In this document: positions 7,000-16,955 of the stretch, piece after piece
How positions within the stretch are numbered: position 1 is the first letter of the stretch
How the letters are laid out: every line of letters begins with the position of its first letter
Assembly (NCBI RefSeq): GCF_000277125.1
Contig: NC_016946.1
Coordinates: forward strand, 3,782,001 to 3,846,000
Length of the DNA: 64,000 nucleotides
Direction of reading: 5' to 3'
From: Mycobacterium intracellulare ATCC 13950
GTDB taxonomy: Bacteria; Actinomycetota; Actinomycetes; Mycobacteriales; Mycobacteriaceae
The notes under the pieces: generated by a model
Told to the model about the DNA's origin: nothing
Databases searched by the model: none
What the model saw: only the letters and a program-made list of their open reading frames with translations
Program-made: the position numbers and the translations under genes

Positions 7000-8520
7000 T
7001 TACGGGCGCAACAGACTTGCCAGATGCGGACGCGCCGGCGGCGGGCCGTGCAGCAGCCCGAGGACGGCGTCGACGTCGAGATGGGCGGCCAGCAGATCGG
7101 CGGCGAGATCGAGCTGGGCGTCGCGCCGCGCGGCGACGTTGGTGTCGTCGTCGACCACGAAGCCGCCCCGGCCCGCCGCGTCGGCGACCCGGGTGAGCCA
7201 GGCGCGCCGGAAGTCGTCGTTGTCGAGCACGCCGTGCCAATGCGTCCCAAAGATCGCGCCGCGCACCACACCTTGCGGTTGCGGATCGGTGCCGGCGTCG
7301 AACCAGGTTTGCTCGGCGCAGCGCGCGATCCGCCCGTGATGGATCTCGTATCCGCCCAACGGACCGTCGATCCCACACCGCCAGCGGCGCAGGGCCTTGG
7401 CCGGATCGAAGGCGATGTCGGCGTCGAGCAATCCCAGCCCCGGCACCTCGCCGGCCCCGGACTCCACCGCGTCATCGATACGACGGCACAGCATCTGAAA
7501 TCCCCCGCAGATCCCCAGCACCGGTTTGCCGGCCCGCGCGTGCGACACGATCGCCTCGGCCAGGCCGCGCTCGCGCAACCAGGACAGGTCGGCGACGGTG
7601 GCCTTGCTGCCCGGGACGACGATCAGGTCGGCGTCGGCCGCGCCGGCGGGGTCGGCGACCCAGCGCACCACCACGCCCGGTTCGCAGGCCAGCGCCTCGA
7701 CGTCGGTGGAGTTGGAGATCCGGGGCAGCCGGACCGCGGCCACCCGCAGCCACTCGTCGCCGCGCGGCGGGGCGGGCGTGCCGATGACGCGGTGCGCGAC
7801 CACTGACAGCGAGTCCTCGGCATCGAGCCACAGCTCCTCGGCGTACGGCAGCACCCCGTAGGTGGGCCGCCCCGTCATGGCCTGCAGCTGGCGCAATCCC
7901 GGCTCGAGCAGCGCGGGATCGCCCCGGAACTTGTTGACGATGAAACCGGAGATCAGCGCCTGGTCGTCGGGCTCGAGCACCGCGACGGTGCCGAACAGGT
8001 GCGCGAGCAGGCCGCCGCGGTCGATGTCGCCGACCAGGACCACCGGCAGGCCGGCGGCCCGGGCCAGCCCCATGTTGGCCAAATCGGTGGCGCGCAGGTT
8101 GATTTCGGCGGGCGATCCGGCGCCCTCGCAGATGACCGCGTCGAATTCATCTCGCAGGCATGCCAATTCGTCGAGCACGACGGAGGCGAGCCGATCGCGG
8201 TGTTGGACATAGCTTTTCGCGCTGACCGAGTCGGTGACCCGGCCCTTGATCACGAGCTGCGAGGTGCGGTCGCTGCCCGGCTTGAGCAGCACCGGGTTGA
8301 ACCGCACGCTGGGCTCCAGGCCGGCCGCGCGGGCCTGAATCGCCTGGGCGCGACCGATTTCGCCGCCTTCGACGGTGACCACGGAGTTGTTGGACATGTT
8401 CTGCGCCTTGAACGGGGCGACCCGGGTTCCGCGGCGGGCCAGCAACCGGCACAGGGCGGCCACCACCACCGATTTGCCGGCGTCGGAGCTGGTGCCGGCG
8501 ACCAGCAGCGCCCCGCTCAC
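7000..8520 (-). CDS. cobQ: Adenosylcobyric acid synthase (cobyric acid synthase CobQ)
   Basis: CobQ amidates the b, d, e and g side chains of adenosylcobyrinic acid a,c-diamide during cobalamin synthesis, using glutamine and ATP. The 506-residue product has the expected two domains. The N-terminal dethiobiotin-synthetase-like domain carries the P-loop [19 protein letters not shown] and [12 protein letters not shown]. The C-terminal glutamine amidotransferase domain carries the nucleophile in GICGGFQML and the late His in GTHWHG. In M. tuberculosis cobQ1 lies elsewhere, so its place beside the methionine aminopeptidase gene is a lineage feature. No cobalamin riboswitch-like structure was noticed upstream. 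Confidence 0.95.
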   Translation of the reverse strand: MSGALLVAGTSSDAGKSVVVAALCRLLARRGTRVAPFKAQNMSNNSVVTVEGGEIGRAQAIQARAAGLEPSVRFNPVLLKPGSDRTSQLVIKGRVTDSVSAKSYVQHRDRLASVVLDELACLRDEFDAVICEGAGSPAEINLRATDLANMGLARAAGLPVVLVGDIDRGGLLAHLFGTVAVLEPDDQALISGFIVNKFRGDPALLEPGLRQLQAMTGRPTYGVLPYAEELWLDAEDSLSVVAHRVIGTPAPPRGDEWLRVAAVRLPRISNSTDVEALACEPGVVVRWVADPAGAADADLIVVPGSKATVADLSWLRERGLAEAIVSHARAGKPVLGICGGFQMLCRRIDDAVESGAGEVPGLGLLDADIAFDPAKALRRWRCGIDGPLGGYEIHHGRIARCAEQTWFDAGTDPQPQGVVRGAIFGTHWHGVLDNDDFRRAWLTRVADAAGRGGFVVDDDTNVAARRDAQLDLAADLLAAHLDVDAVLGLLHGPPPARPHLASLLRP

Positions 8521-8545
8521 CCGTGCGCGGCGAGCAGTGGGGCCC

Positions 8546-9403
8546 TCATGGCAGCGTGAGGATTTCGACGCCGGTGTCGGTGACCAGCAGGGTGTGCTCG
8601 AACTGCGCGGTCCACTTGCGGTCCTTGGTGACCACCGTCCAGCCGTCGTCCCAGATCTCGTAGTCCAGGCCGCCGAGGTTGATCATCGGTTCGATGGTGA
8701 ACGTCATGCCCGGCTGCATGACGGTCGACACCGAGGGCTGGTCGTAGTGCAGGACGACCAGCCCGTTGTGGAACGTGGTGCCGATGCCGTGCCCGGTGAA
8801 GTCGCGAACGACGTTGTAGCCGAACCGGTTAGCGTACGACTCGATGACGCGGCCGACAACCGACAGGGCACGCCCGGGCTTGACGGCGTTGATGGCGCGC
8901 ATCGTCGCCTCCCGGGTCCGCTCCACCAGCAGCCGGTGTTCTTCGGCGACGTCGCCGGCCAGGAAGGTGGCATTGGTGTCGCCGTGCACGCCGTCGATGT
9001 AGGCGGTGACGTCGATGTTGACGATGTCACCGTCCTCGATCACCGTCGAGTCGGGGATGCCGTGGCAGATGACCTCGTTGAGCGACGTACAGCACGACTT
9101 CGGGAAGCCCTTGTAGCCCAGCGTCGAGGGATAGGCGCCGTGGTCGACCATGTATTCGTGGGCGATCCGGTCGAGTTCGTCGGTGGTGACCCCGGGCGCG
9201 ACCGCCTTGCCCGCCTCCACCAGTGCGCGCGCCGCGATCTGGCCGGCGACCCGCATCTTCTCGATCACCTCGGGCGTCTGCACCCACGGCTCGCTGCCCT
9301 CGTGGACCGTCGGCTTCCAGGCGTACTCGGGGCGCGGGACGCTGCCGGGCACCGGCAGAGTCGGGGACAACTCTCCGGGGGAAAGCGCGGTGCGAGCGGG
9401 CAT
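8546..9403 (-). CDS. map: Type I methionine aminopeptidase (MapB, Rv2861c-like)
   Basis: This metalloprotease removes the initiator methionine from nascent proteins. The 285-residue product has the five metal ligands of the family: Asp in VNIDVTAY, Asp in [10 protein letters not shown], His in [11 protein letters not shown], Glu in [10 protein letters not shown] and Glu in [10 protein letters not shown] proline-rich N-terminal extension of about 40 residues ([17 protein letters not shown]) is typical of the actinobacterial MetAP1c subgroup. It stands between cobQ and a DUF1707 gene on the same strand and is probably transcribed largely on its own. Confidence 0.95.
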   Translation of the reverse strand: MPARTALSPGELSPTLPVPGSVPRPEYAWKPTVHEGSEPWVQTPEVIEKMRVAGQIAARALVEAGKAVAPGVTTDELDRIAHEYMVDHGAYPSTLGYKGFPKSCCTSLNEVICHGIPDSTVIEDGDIVNIDVTAYIDGVHGDTNATFLAGDVAEEHRLLVERTREATMRAINAVKPGRALSVVGRVIESYANRFGYNVVRDFTGHGIGTTFHNGLVVLHYDQPSVSTVMQPGMTFTIEPMINLGGLDYEIWDDGWTVVTKDRKWTAQFEHTLLVTDTGVEILTLP

Positions 9404-9434
9404 GCGACCAGCTTAACCGGGGTCCCCCCGGCGA

Positions 9435-10019
9435 TCAGACTCGCTGGCGGCGCAGCAGCGAGCGGCGCGGGCCCCGGATGATCACCGAACCGCACACCAC
9501 TCGCCCGGTCAGCACGACGTGCGGCCTGCCCTCACCAGGCGGGTCTTTGCGGCGATCGCTGGCGCTGCCCACGTAGACCTCGACGTCGTCGATCGACGCG
9601 CTGGCGCCGTCGGGCAATCGAATCTCGACGGAGCCGAACCGCATGTCCAGTTCGACGACCACCACCGGCCCGGCGAACCGGGCCTTGGTGAGGTCGAGTT
9701 CCACCGAGCCCAGCCGGCGCACCAGCGCCAGGCGGGTGGGCACCGTCCATTCGCCGTGCCGCTTCAGCGAGCCCGCCCAGCCGCGCAGTTCCACCCGGTC
9801 GGCCGCCGAGGTGACGATGGCGCCCGGTCCCGGCAGGTCGCCGACCAGATGGTCCAGCTCCCCGCGCGTGCGCGCGTAGGACACCTGCGAGGAGCGCTGC
9901 TCGAACTCGTCGATGTCGATCAGCCCGAGCGCGACCGCGTTGTGCAGTCGCCGCATCGTGCCGTTGCGGTCGGCGTCGGAGACGCGCAACGCCACCATGT
10001 CGCCGCCGGTATCGGTCAT
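9435..10019 (-). CDS. DUF1707 domain protein
   Basis: The first 60 residues match the DUF1707/SHOCT-like N-terminal domain common in actinobacteria: LRVSDADRNGTMRRLHNAVALG, followed by DEFEQRSSQVSYARTRGELDHLVGDLP. This helical module often sits at the N-terminus of membrane or regulatory proteins. The remaining 130 residues are beta-rich (VELDMRFGSVEIRLPDG) and look like the repeated strands of a toast-rack/DUF2154-like cell-wall protein. No membrane segment is evident. The function is unknown. It lies upstream of map and downstream of the penicillin-binding lipoprotein gene. Confidence 0.8.
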   Translation of the reverse strand: MTDTGGDMVALRVSDADRNGTMRRLHNAVALGLIDIDEFEQRSSQVSYARTRGELDHLVGDLPGPGAIVTSAADRVELRGWAGSLKRHGEWTVPTRLALVRRLGSVELDLTKARFAGPVVVVELDMRFGSVEIRLPDGASASIDDVEVYVGSASDRRKDPPGEGRPHVVLTGRVVCGSVIIRGPRRSLLRRQRV

Positions 10020-10070
10020 GCTCGCAATTTACCGCCGCCGCGGCCGAAGCGGACCGGGCCCGTAGGACTG

Positions 10071-11885
10071 CTAGGCCAGAAAGTCCGGCGGCAGCGACTC
10101 GAGCATCACCTTGGTCATCCGGACGGCGTACTCCGAGCTGCCACCCCCGACGATCAGCGCCGCGAACGCCAGATCGCCGCGGTAGCCGGCGAACCAGGAA
10201 TGCGACCCGCCCGGGAACTCGGCCTCACCGGTCTTCCCGTACACCTCGCCGCAGCCGGCGATCTCCTTGGCGGTCCCGTTGGTCACCACCAGCCGCATCA
10301 TGGGCCGCAGTGCGTCGATCATCTTCGGGCTGATCGGCGTGGCGTCGCCCTGCACGGCCGTCTGGCGGCCCGCGATCAGTTGCGGTACCGGCGTCTTGCC
10401 GGCCGCGACCGTCGCCGCCACCAGGGCCATGCCGAACGGACTGGCCAGCACCTTGCCCTGGCCGAAGCCGTCCTCGGTGCGCTCGGCGAGGTCGACCGTC
10501 GGCGGCACCGAGCCGGTCACCGTGGTGATGCCGTCGATCTGGTAATCCAGCCCGAGCCCGTAGCGGGAGGCCGCCTGGGTCAGGCCGCGCGGGGGCATCT
10601 TGCTGCTGAGCTCGGCGAAGGTGGTGTTGCACGAACTGGCGAACGCCCGCGACATCGGCACCACCCCGAGGTCGAAGCCCCCGTAGTTGGGGACGGTGCG
10701 GTGCCCGATGTCGAGGCGGCCCGGGCAGCCCAGCATGGTGTTGGGCGTGGCCATGTCGCGTTCGACCGCCGCGCCGGCGGTGACCATCTTGAACGTCGAC
10801 CCGGGCGGGAACAGCCCGGTGGTGGCCGGCAGGCCGTCGGCGTCGGCGCCCGCGTTCTGGGCGATCGCGAGGATCTCCCCGGTCGAGGGCTTGATCACCA
10901 CGATCATCGCCTTGCCGCCGCGGGTGTCCACCGCATGCTGGGCGGCGTTCTGCACCGCGCGGTCCATCGTGAGCGACACCGAGGGGGCCGGTGATCCCTC
11001 GACCTCGTGCAGCACCTCGACCTCGACGCCGTTCTGGTTGACGCTCACCACCCGCCAGCCGGCCTCGCCGTCCAGCTGGTCCACCACGGCCTTCTTCACC
11101 GCGGCGACGACCGCGGGCGCGAAATGCGGGTCGGTGGGCAGCATTTCGGGCTGGGGCGTGACCACGATGCCGGGCAGCCGGCCGATCGCCGGGAACACTT
11201 TGTCGTTGTCGTCGGGGTGCAGCGTGACGCCGAGGTCGACCGGGTGGGGTGTCGAGCTGGCCTGCTCGGCGAGCAGCTGCGGGTCGTTGAGCGTGTCGTT
11301 GAACGGGTGCAGTACGTCGACCACCGCGTGCGCCGTACCGAACAGCGCGGGTCCGGCCTGGGTGGCGTCCAGCGTGTAGTGGTACACGTAGCCGGGCACC
11401 AGCACGTCGCTGCCGCCGAGTTCGTTCACCGAGGCGCGGCGCGGCCGATCCGCGCGCAGCGCGAACGTCTGGTGCTCGCCCAGTTTGGCGTGCAGAGCCG
11501 TGGTGGTCCAGCGCACCCGCCAGCGGCCCTCGTCGCGCGCCATCCTCAGCTGGCCGTCGTAGCTCCAGACGCGGTTCTTGGGCAGGTGCCAGGCGAAGCG
11601 ATAGCCGACCGTGCCGGTGTCCTCGGCGTACTTGGCGTTGAGGACCTGCGCGTCGAGGTGGGTCGCCTGCAGGCCGGACCAGGCGGCGTTGAGCGCTTCG
11701 CGCGCCTCGTTGGGGTTGTCGCTGAGCTGGGCGGCCGTCGCGGTGTCGCCGACGGCGAGGGCGCGGAAGAACTTCTCCGCGGCCGGGCCCGGGCCGTCGG
11801 GCCGGGGCGTGCACCCGGACAGCGCGATGACCGCGACGAGCAGCAGGCCTGAAACGGATGAGGCCACTGTTGTTCTAGTTACCAT
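10071..11885 (-). CDS. Penicillin-binding lipoprotein (class B-like transpeptidase, Rv2864c-like)
   Basis: The product, about 604 residues, starts with a lipoprotein signal whose lipobox is ALSGC around residue 25. An NTF2-like MecA N-terminal domain (residues 30-150) and a penicillin-binding dimerisation domain follow. The C-terminal transpeptidase domain carries the SxxK motif in PGSTFKMV, SCN in the SxN position (SSCNTTF) and KTG in YGKTGEAEF. It should be anchored outside the membrane and crosslink or trim peptidoglycan. I chose the ATG at 11885 because it gives a normal signal peptide; an upstream ATG at 11930 would place 15 non-signal-like residues before it. Confidence 0.92.
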   Translation of the reverse strand: MVTRTTVASSVSGLLLVAVIALSGCTPRPDGPGPAAEKFFRALAVGDTATAAQLSDNPNEAREALNAAWSGLQATHLDAQVLNAKYAEDTGTVGYRFAWHLPKNRVWSYDGQLRMARDEGRWRVRWTTTALHAKLGEHQTFALRADRPRRASVNELGGSDVLVPGYVYHYTLDATQAGPALFGTAHAVVDVLHPFNDTLNDPQLLAEQASSTPHPVDLGVTLHPDDNDKVFPAIGRLPGIVVTPQPEMLPTDPHFAPAVVAAVKKAVVDQLDGEAGWRVVSVNQNGVEVEVLHEVEGSPAPSVSLTMDRAVQNAAQHAVDTRGGKAMIVVIKPSTGEILAIAQNAGADADGLPATTGLFPPGSTFKMVTAGAAVERDMATPNTMLGCPGRLDIGHRTVPNYGGFDLGVVPMSRAFASSCNTTFAELSSKMPPRGLTQAASRYGLGLDYQIDGITTVTGSVPPTVDLAERTEDGFGQGKVLASPFGMALVAATVAAGKTPVPQLIAGRQTAVQGDATPISPKMIDALRPMMRLVVTNGTAKEIAGCGEVYGKTGEAEFPGGSHSWFAGYRGDLAFAALIVGGGSSEYAVRMTKVMLESLPPDFLA

Positions 11886-12052
11886 CGGTGCTGATGTTAT
11901 GAGCTGCGGCGTGAACTGCGGCGCCGCCACACCGAGACCGAACCGTTATGCGTGGTCGTGGCAGCTCGCCCCGATGCCGAGCGCCCGGGCAGCCGGGCGT
12001 TCGCCGGCCGGCGCCCGCCCAGCCGGGCGGCGGCCGCTGCCGGGGAGCACAA
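11886..12052. other. Short GC-rich intergenic region with potential hairpins
   Basis: This spacer separates the GNAT gene from the penicillin-binding protein gene. It contains several near-complementary runs, including GCCCGGGCAGCCGGGC and GCCCAGCCGGGCGG, with the motif CAGCCGGGCG twice. The RNA would fold strongly but no U-tract follows, so at most it is a non-canonical terminator. No gene was recognised. Confidence 0.4.
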
Positions 12053-12907
12053 CTAGTCGAGCAGCACCGTCGCGAAGGTGCCGATCTCGGCGAAGCCGAC
12101 GCGGGCGTAGGCCGCGCGCGCCACCGCGTTGAAGTCGTTGACGTAGAGGCTGGCCGTCCGTCCGCTGCCGACGATCACCGCCGCGACCGTCGCGGTCCCG
12201 GCGGTGCCCAGGCCCAGGCCGCGCCACTCCGGGTGCACCCACACCCCCTGGATCTGGCCGACCCCCGGCGACTGCGAGCCCACCTCGGCCTTGAAGACGA
12301 CCTGGCCGTGCTCGAACCGCGCCCAGGCGCGACCGGCCGAGATGAGGCTGGCCACCCGCCGCCGGTAGCCGCGACCGCCATCCCCGATCCGCGGGTCGAC
12401 GCCCACCTCGCCGATGAACATGTCGACGGCCGCCACCAGGTAGGCGTCCAGCTCCTCGGGCCGGACCTGGCGCACCGCGGTGTCGATGTCGCAGCTCGGG
12501 TGGGTGGACAACGCCAGCAGCGGCTGGCGGTCGCGCACGTCGCGGGCCGGCCCCCACGCCCCCTCGAGCCGCTCCCACATCGGCATCACCAGGTCGGCCC
12601 TGCCGACCAGCGACGAGCAGCGCCGCGTCCCGCGCATGGCCTCGTCGGCGAACGCGCTCAGGTCGGCCGGGGCGCCGCGCAGCGGGATCAGGTTGGCGCC
12701 GGCGAAGCACAGCGATTGCTCGGCGCCGCGCAGCGTCCACAGTTCCCCGCCGATGGAATTGGGGTCGATGCCGTGGTCGGCCACCCGGGCCGCGACCATG
12801 CACGAGGCGACGGGATCGTCCTCGAGAACCCGCCAGACCGCCGCCGCATCACGCACCACGGACACCCGACGCTCGCCGACCAGGCGGAAAAGGGGCGGAG
12901 CCGACAT
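12053..12907 (-). CDS. GNAT family N-acetyltransferase (Rv2867c-like)
   Basis: The product has 284 residues with two halves. The N-terminal 150 residues form a DUF4081-like region and the C-terminal half is a GNAT acetyltransferase, with the acetyl-CoA pyrophosphate-binding signature in VHPEWRGLGLGTAG and a YARVGFAEIGTF tail. It would transfer an acetyl group from acetyl-CoA to an unknown amine. It sits just upstream of the penicillin-binding lipoprotein and downstream of ispG on the same strand; this order with ispG and rip1 is conserved in mycobacteria. Confidence 0.88.
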   Translation of the reverse strand: MSAPPLFRLVGERRVSVVRDAAAVWRVLEDDPVASCMVAARVADHGIDPNSIGGELWTLRGAEQSLCFAGANLIPLRGAPADLSAFADEAMRGTRRCSSLVGRADLVMPMWERLEGAWGPARDVRDRQPLLALSTHPSCDIDTAVRQVRPEELDAYLVAAVDMFIGEVGVDPRIGDGGRGYRRRVASLISAGRAWARFEHGQVVFKAEVGSQSPGVGQIQGVWVHPEWRGLGLGTAGTATVAAVIVGSGRTASLYVNDFNAVARAAYARVGFAEIGTFATVLLD

Positions 12908-12956
12908 GTGGCGAACTCTCTGTGGTGCGATCTCAGGGCCAGGGCGCTGGCGTTTA

Positions 12957-14123
12957 TCAGCTTACGGTCACAACCGGCGAACCGCTCGATGTTGTGTCCG
13001 GTCCGTGATCGCCGCCCATCTCGGCGGCGATGCGCATCGCTTCCTCGATCAAGGTCTCGACGATCTGCGCCTCGGGCACGGTCTTGATCACCTCGCCGCG
13101 AACGAAGATCTGCCCCTTGCCATTTCCCGATGCGACGCCGAGGTCGGCCTCGCGGGCCTCGCCCGGACCGTTGACCACGCAGCCCATCACGGCGACGCGC
13201 AGCGGGACGTCGAGGCCGTCGAGGCCCGCCGAGACGGCGTTGGCCAGGGTGTAGACGTCGACCTGCGCGCGGCCGCACGACGGGCAGGACACGATCTCGA
13301 GCCCGCGCGGGCGCAGGTTCAGCGACTCGAGGATCTGGATGCCGACCTTGACCTCTTCGACCGGCGGCGCCGACAGCGACACCCGGATGGTGTCGCCGAT
13401 CCCGCGCGACAGCAGCGCGCCGAACGCGACCGCGGACTTGATGGTGCCCTGGAACGCGGGGCCGGCCTCGGTGACGCCGAGGTGCAGCGGATAGTCGCAC
13501 CGCTCGGCCAGTTGCTCGTACGCGGCGACCATCACCACCGGGTCGTTGTGCTTGACGCTGATCTTGATGTCGCCGAAGCCGTGTTCCTCGAACAGCGAGG
13601 CCTCCCAGAGCGCGGACTCGACCAGCGCCTCGGGGGTGGCCTTGCCGTACTTCTGCAGGAACCGCTTGTCCAGCGAGCCCGCGTTGACCCCGATGCGGAT
13701 GGGGACGCCGGCGGCGCCGGCGGCCTTGGCGACCTCGCCGACGCGGCCGTCGAATTCCTTGATGTTGCCCGGGTTCACCCGCACCGCGGCGCATCCCGCG
13801 TCGATCGCGGCGAAGATGTACTTCGGCTGGAAGTGGATGTCGGCGATCACCGGGATCTGGCTGTGCCGGGCGATCTCGGCCAGCGCGTCGGCGTCCTCCT
13901 GACGCGGGCAGGCCACGCGGACGATGTCGCAGCCGGCCGCGGTCAGCTCGGCGATCTGCTGCAGCGTGGTGTTGACGTCGTGGGTCTTGGTGGTGCACAT
14001 CGACTGCACCGAGATCGGGTGGTCGCTGCCGACCCCGACGTCGCGCACCATCAATTGGCGCGTCTTGCGCCGGGGTGCGAGCGTGGGCGCCGGGGCGTCC
14101 GGCATGCCCAGGCCAACGGACAT
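12957..14123 (-). CDS. ispG: 4-hydroxy-3-methylbut-2-enyl diphosphate synthase (IspG/GcpE)
   Basis: IspG carries out the penultimate step of the MEP isoprenoid pathway, the reductive ring opening of methylerythritol cyclodiphosphate, using a [4Fe-4S] cluster. The 388-residue protein has the TIM-barrel block at [13 protein letters not shown] and [11 protein letters not shown]. The three cluster cysteines are in CPSCGR and [11 protein letters not shown]. The ATG at 14123 gives the known N-terminus MSVGLGMPD and lies eight bases after the rip1 stop, indicating cotranscription with rip1 and dxr. Confidence 0.97.
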   Translation of the reverse strand: MSVGLGMPDAPAPTLAPRRKTRQLMVRDVGVGSDHPISVQSMCTTKTHDVNTTLQQIAELTAAGCDIVRVACPRQEDADALAEIARHSQIPVIADIHFQPKYIFAAIDAGCAAVRVNPGNIKEFDGRVGEVAKAAGAAGVPIRIGVNAGSLDKRFLQKYGKATPEALVESALWEASLFEEHGFGDIKISVKHNDPVVMVAAYEQLAERCDYPLHLGVTEAGPAFQGTIKSAVAFGALLSRGIGDTIRVSLSAPPVEEVKVGIQILESLNLRPRGLEIVSCPSCGRAQVDVYTLANAVSAGLDGLDVPLRVAVMGCVVNGPGEAREADLGVASGNGKGQIFVRGEVIKTVPEAQIVETLIEEAMRIAAEMGGDHGPDTTSSGSPVVTVS

Positions 14124-14131
14124 GAGTTCTC

Positions 14132-15355
14132 CTACTGAAACAGCCTGATCGGGTTGACCAGATCGGCGGTCACGGTCAGCAGCATGTAGCCGACCACGAA
14201 CACCAGCACGACGTACGTCGCCGGCATGAGCTTGAGGTAATTCACCGGCGCGGCCGCGACCATGCCCCGGGCCGAGCGGATCAGGTTGCGGACCTTTTCG
14301 AACATCGCGATCCCGATGTGCCCGCCGTCGAAGGGCAGCAGCGGCACCAGGTTGATCGCGCCCAGGATGAGGTTCAGCTGGGCCAGAAAGAACCAGAACG
14401 CCACCCACAGTCCGTGGTCGACGGTGTCGCCGCCGATGATGCTGGCTCCGACCACGCTCATCGGCGTCTGCGGGTCGCGCTGGCCACCGCCGATGGCGTG
14501 CACCAGCGCACCGACCTTGGTGGGAATCGTCACGAGCGCCTTGCCCACCTCGACGGTCAGGTCCCCGGCGAACGCCAGACTGCCCGGGATCGCCGAGAGC
14601 ACCCCGTAGTGCGTCGGGCCGGTCCGGACGGCGCCGACGCCGATGGCGCCGACCGTCGAGGCTTGCGGTTGAGCGCCCTGCCCGTCGGGCCCGGTGGTCA
14701 GGTAGCGCTGCGTGGGCGTGACGTTGACATACGTGGTGATGGCGGTGCCGTCCCGCTCGGCGACGATCGGGGTGTTGCCGTGCACCTTGCGGATGGCCGC
14801 GGCCATCTCCTCGAAGGTCGACACCGGGGTGTCGCCCACCTTGACGATGACGTCGCCGGGACGGATTCCGGCGAGTGCCGCCGGCCCGGGCCCGGTGCAG
14901 TCCGCGATCTTGCCGGGCGCCACTTCCGGTGCCACACAAGCGGTTTCGCCGACCACCGCCTTGGTGGGCGGGTGCAGGTCGGGCAGGCCCCACACCAGCG
15001 CGATGCCGTAGAGCAGCACCAGGCAGATGACGAAGTTCGCGGCGGGCCCGGCGAACAGCACCGCGATGCGCTTCCAGACCGCCTGCTTGAACATGGCGCG
15101 GTCGGTCTCGTCGGGCGCCAGCTCCTCCACGGAGGTCATGCCGGCGATGTCGCAGAATCCGCCCAGCGGCACGGCCTTGAGGCCGTACTCGGTCTCGCCG
15201 CGGCGGGTCGACCACAGCGTGGGGCCGAAGCCGACGAAGTAGCGCCGCACCTTCATGCCGGTGGCGCGCGCAACCCACATATGGCCGCACTCGTGCAGGG
15301 CCACCGAGATCAGGATGGCCAGTGCGAACAGCACAATGCCGATGACGAACATCAT
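14132..15355 (-). CDS. rip1: Site-2 intramembrane zinc metalloprotease (Rip1, RseP family)
   Basis: Rip1 cleaves anti-sigma factors and other substrates within the membrane. The 407-residue product starts [10 protein letters not shown] with the zinc motif HECGH in the first membrane helix near residue 21. A PDZ domain follows (residues 130-210, [16 protein letters not shown]). The second active-site motif [12 protein letters not shown] is near residue 335, and a final membrane helix is at about residues 375-395. The first of the two tandem ATGs is used as the start. It sits between dxr and ispG, an order conserved in mycobacteria. Confidence 0.97.
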   Translation of the reverse strand: MMFVIGIVLFALAILISVALHECGHMWVARATGMKVRRYFVGFGPTLWSTRRGETEYGLKAVPLGGFCDIAGMTSVEELAPDETDRAMFKQAVWKRIAVLFAGPAANFVICLVLLYGIALVWGLPDLHPPTKAVVGETACVAPEVAPGKIADCTGPGPAALAGIRPGDVIVKVGDTPVSTFEEMAAAIRKVHGNTPIVAERDGTAITTYVNVTPTQRYLTTGPDGQGAQPQASTVGAIGVGAVRTGPTHYGVLSAIPGSLAFAGDLTVEVGKALVTIPTKVGALVHAIGGGQRDPQTPMSVVGASIIGGDTVDHGLWVAFWFFLAQLNLILGAINLVPLLPFDGGHIGIAMFEKVRNLIRSARGMVAAAPVNYLKLMPATYVVLVFVVGYMLLTVTADLVNPIRLFQ

Positions 15356-15374
15356 TAGGCTGCGAGGACCTTTC

Positions 15375-16586
15375 TCACACCGCTCCGGAGGCTTTGACCG
15401 ATAAGTTGGCGGGCTGCGCCTGTGCGACGACACGCTGCGCCCGCTCCCGTGCCCAGCGCTGCGCGTCGAGTACCTCATCCACGTTAGCGGGTGAGACGGC
15501 CCATTGGTCGGCGGCGTGCAGCACGTCGGCGATGGTTTTGACGATGGCACCGAACCCGATGCGGCCCGCCAGGAACGCCTGCGCCGCCTCCTCGTTGGCG
15601 GCGTTGTAGACCGCGGTCATGCAGCCGCCGGTCTGCCCGGCGTGCCGGGCCAACTCGACGGCGGGAAAGACGTCGTTGTCCAGGGGCTCGAATTCCCAGC
15701 TAGACGCCGTGCTGAAGTCGCAGGAGGCGGCCGCGCCGGGCACCCGGCGTGGCCAGCCGAGGGCCAGCGCGATCGGCAGCCTCATGTCCGGCGGGCTGGC
15801 CTGGGCGAGGGTCGAGCCGTCGACGAAGGTGACCATCGAATGAACAATCGACTGGGGGTGCACGACCACCTCGATGCGGTCATAGGGAAGGCCGAACAGC
15901 AGGTGGGTCTCGATGAGCTCGAGCCCCTTGTTGACCAGCGAGGCCGAGTTCAGCGTGTTCATCGGGCCCATCGACCACGTCGGGTGGGCGCCGGCTTGCC
16001 CGGGGGTGACGTCCTCGAGTTGGGCGGCGGTCCAGCCGCGGAACGGGCCGCCGGACGCGGTCAGCACCAGCTTGGCGACTTCGTCGGGGGTCCCGCCGCG
16101 CAGGCACTGGGCCAGCGCGGAATGTTCGGAGTCGACCGGCACGATCTGGCCGGGCTTGGCGGCCTTGAGCACCAGCGGACCGCCGGCGATCAGCGATTCC
16201 TTGTTGGCCAGCGCCAACCGGGCGCCCGACTCCAGCGCGGCCAGGGTGGGCCGCAGGCCCAGCGCCCCCACCAGCGCGTTGAGGACGACGTCGGCCTCGG
16301 TCTCCTGGACCAGCCGGGTCACGGCCTCGGGCCCGGCAAAGGGGATGTCGCCGGCCCGCCGCGCCGCCGCTTCGTCGGCGACCGCGATGTTGGTCACACC
16401 GGTGGCGGCGCGCTGGTGCAACAGCGTGTCCAGGTTCGCCCCACCCGCGGCCAGGCCGACCACTTCGAAGCGGTCCGGATTGGCCGCGATGACGTCCAGC
16501 GCCTGGGTGCCGATGGAGCCGGTGCTGCCCAGCACCAGCACGCGCACGCGGTCCGGGGTTTGCCCGTCGGTCGTCGGGTTGGTCAC
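15375..16586 (-). CDS. dxr: 1-deoxy-D-xylulose 5-phosphate reductoisomerase
   Basis: Dxr catalyses the second MEP-pathway step, rearranging and reducing DXP to methylerythritol phosphate with NADPH and a divalent metal; it is the fosmidomycin target. The 403-residue protein has the NADPH motif [10 protein letters not shown] near residue 17, LANKESL, the metal/substrate blocks VDSEHSA and [10 protein letters not shown], and HPQSIVHSM. The GTG at 16586 gives VTNPTTDG, matching the usual mycobacterial N-terminus. It is the first gene of the dxr-rip1-ispG operon. Confidence 0.97.
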   Translation of the reverse strand: MTNPTTDGQTPDRVRVLVLGSTGSIGTQALDVIAANPDRFEVVGLAAGGANLDTLLHQRAATGVTNIAVADEAAARRAGDIPFAGPEAVTRLVQETEADVVLNALVGALGLRPTLAALESGARLALANKESLIAGGPLVLKAAKPGQIVPVDSEHSALAQCLRGGTPDEVAKLVLTASGGPFRGWTAAQLEDVTPGQAGAHPTWSMGPMNTLNSASLVNKGLELIETHLLFGLPYDRIEVVVHPQSIVHSMVTFVDGSTLAQASPPDMRLPIALALGWPRRVPGAAASCDFSTASSWEFEPLDNDVFPAVELARHAGQTGGCMTAVYNAANEEAAQAFLAGRIGFGAIVKTIADVLHAADQWAVSPANVDEVLDAQRWARERAQRVVAQAQPANLSVKASGAV

Positions 16587-16700
16587 CCATTCATTGTGCC
16601 GCCCGGCCCGGACGGGGGCCACGATGCGGCCGCGTCCGCGGCGCGGCCTTATGCCAGAATTTGGGTTCAGCAAGCCGATCCGATCCGAAAGGGATTCGCC

Positions 16701-16955
16701 GTGGCCAGTACCGAGGTCGAACACTTCACCGGCGTCGACTCCGTCGAGGTGCCGTCGGCGGCGTGGGGTTGGAGCCGGATCAATCACCGGACCTGGCACA
16801 TCGTCGGCCTGTGCATCTTCGGGCTGTTGCTGGCAATGCTGCGCGGCAACCACGTCGGCCACATCGAGGACTGGTTCCTGATCGGCTTCGCAGCCCTGGT
16901 CCTCGTCGTCCTGATCCGCGACCTGTGGGGCCGCCGGCGCGGCTGGATCAGGTAG
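16701..16955 (+). CDS. DUF2631 family small membrane protein (Rv2876-like)
   Basis: The 84-residue product starts at GTG behind a good ribosome binding site (AAAGGGA). It has two hydrophobic helices, around residues 35-50 ([14 protein letters not shown]) and 58-75 ([14 protein letters not shown]), separated by a short loop containing NHVGH, and a basic C-terminal tail. It belongs to the actinobacterial DUF2631 family, of unknown function. It is transcribed divergently from dxr and ends in an 8-bp overlap with the convergent ccdA gene. Confidence 0.85.
   Translation: MASTEVEHFTGVDSVEVPSAAWGWSRINHRTWHIVGLCIFGLLLAMLRGNHVGHIEDWFLIGFAALVLVVLIRDLWGRRRGWIR

Noticed and set aside
7000..9403. Cobalamin riboswitch upstream of cobQ or map
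   Set aside because: No conserved B12-box-like sequence or long structured leader was seen; map and its neighbours are closely spaced.
9519..10994. Plus-strand open frame opposite the DUF1707 and penicillin-binding protein genes
   Set aside because: It has a biased Arg/His/Gly composition, no domain, and no start signal, while the minus-strand genes have clear motifs.
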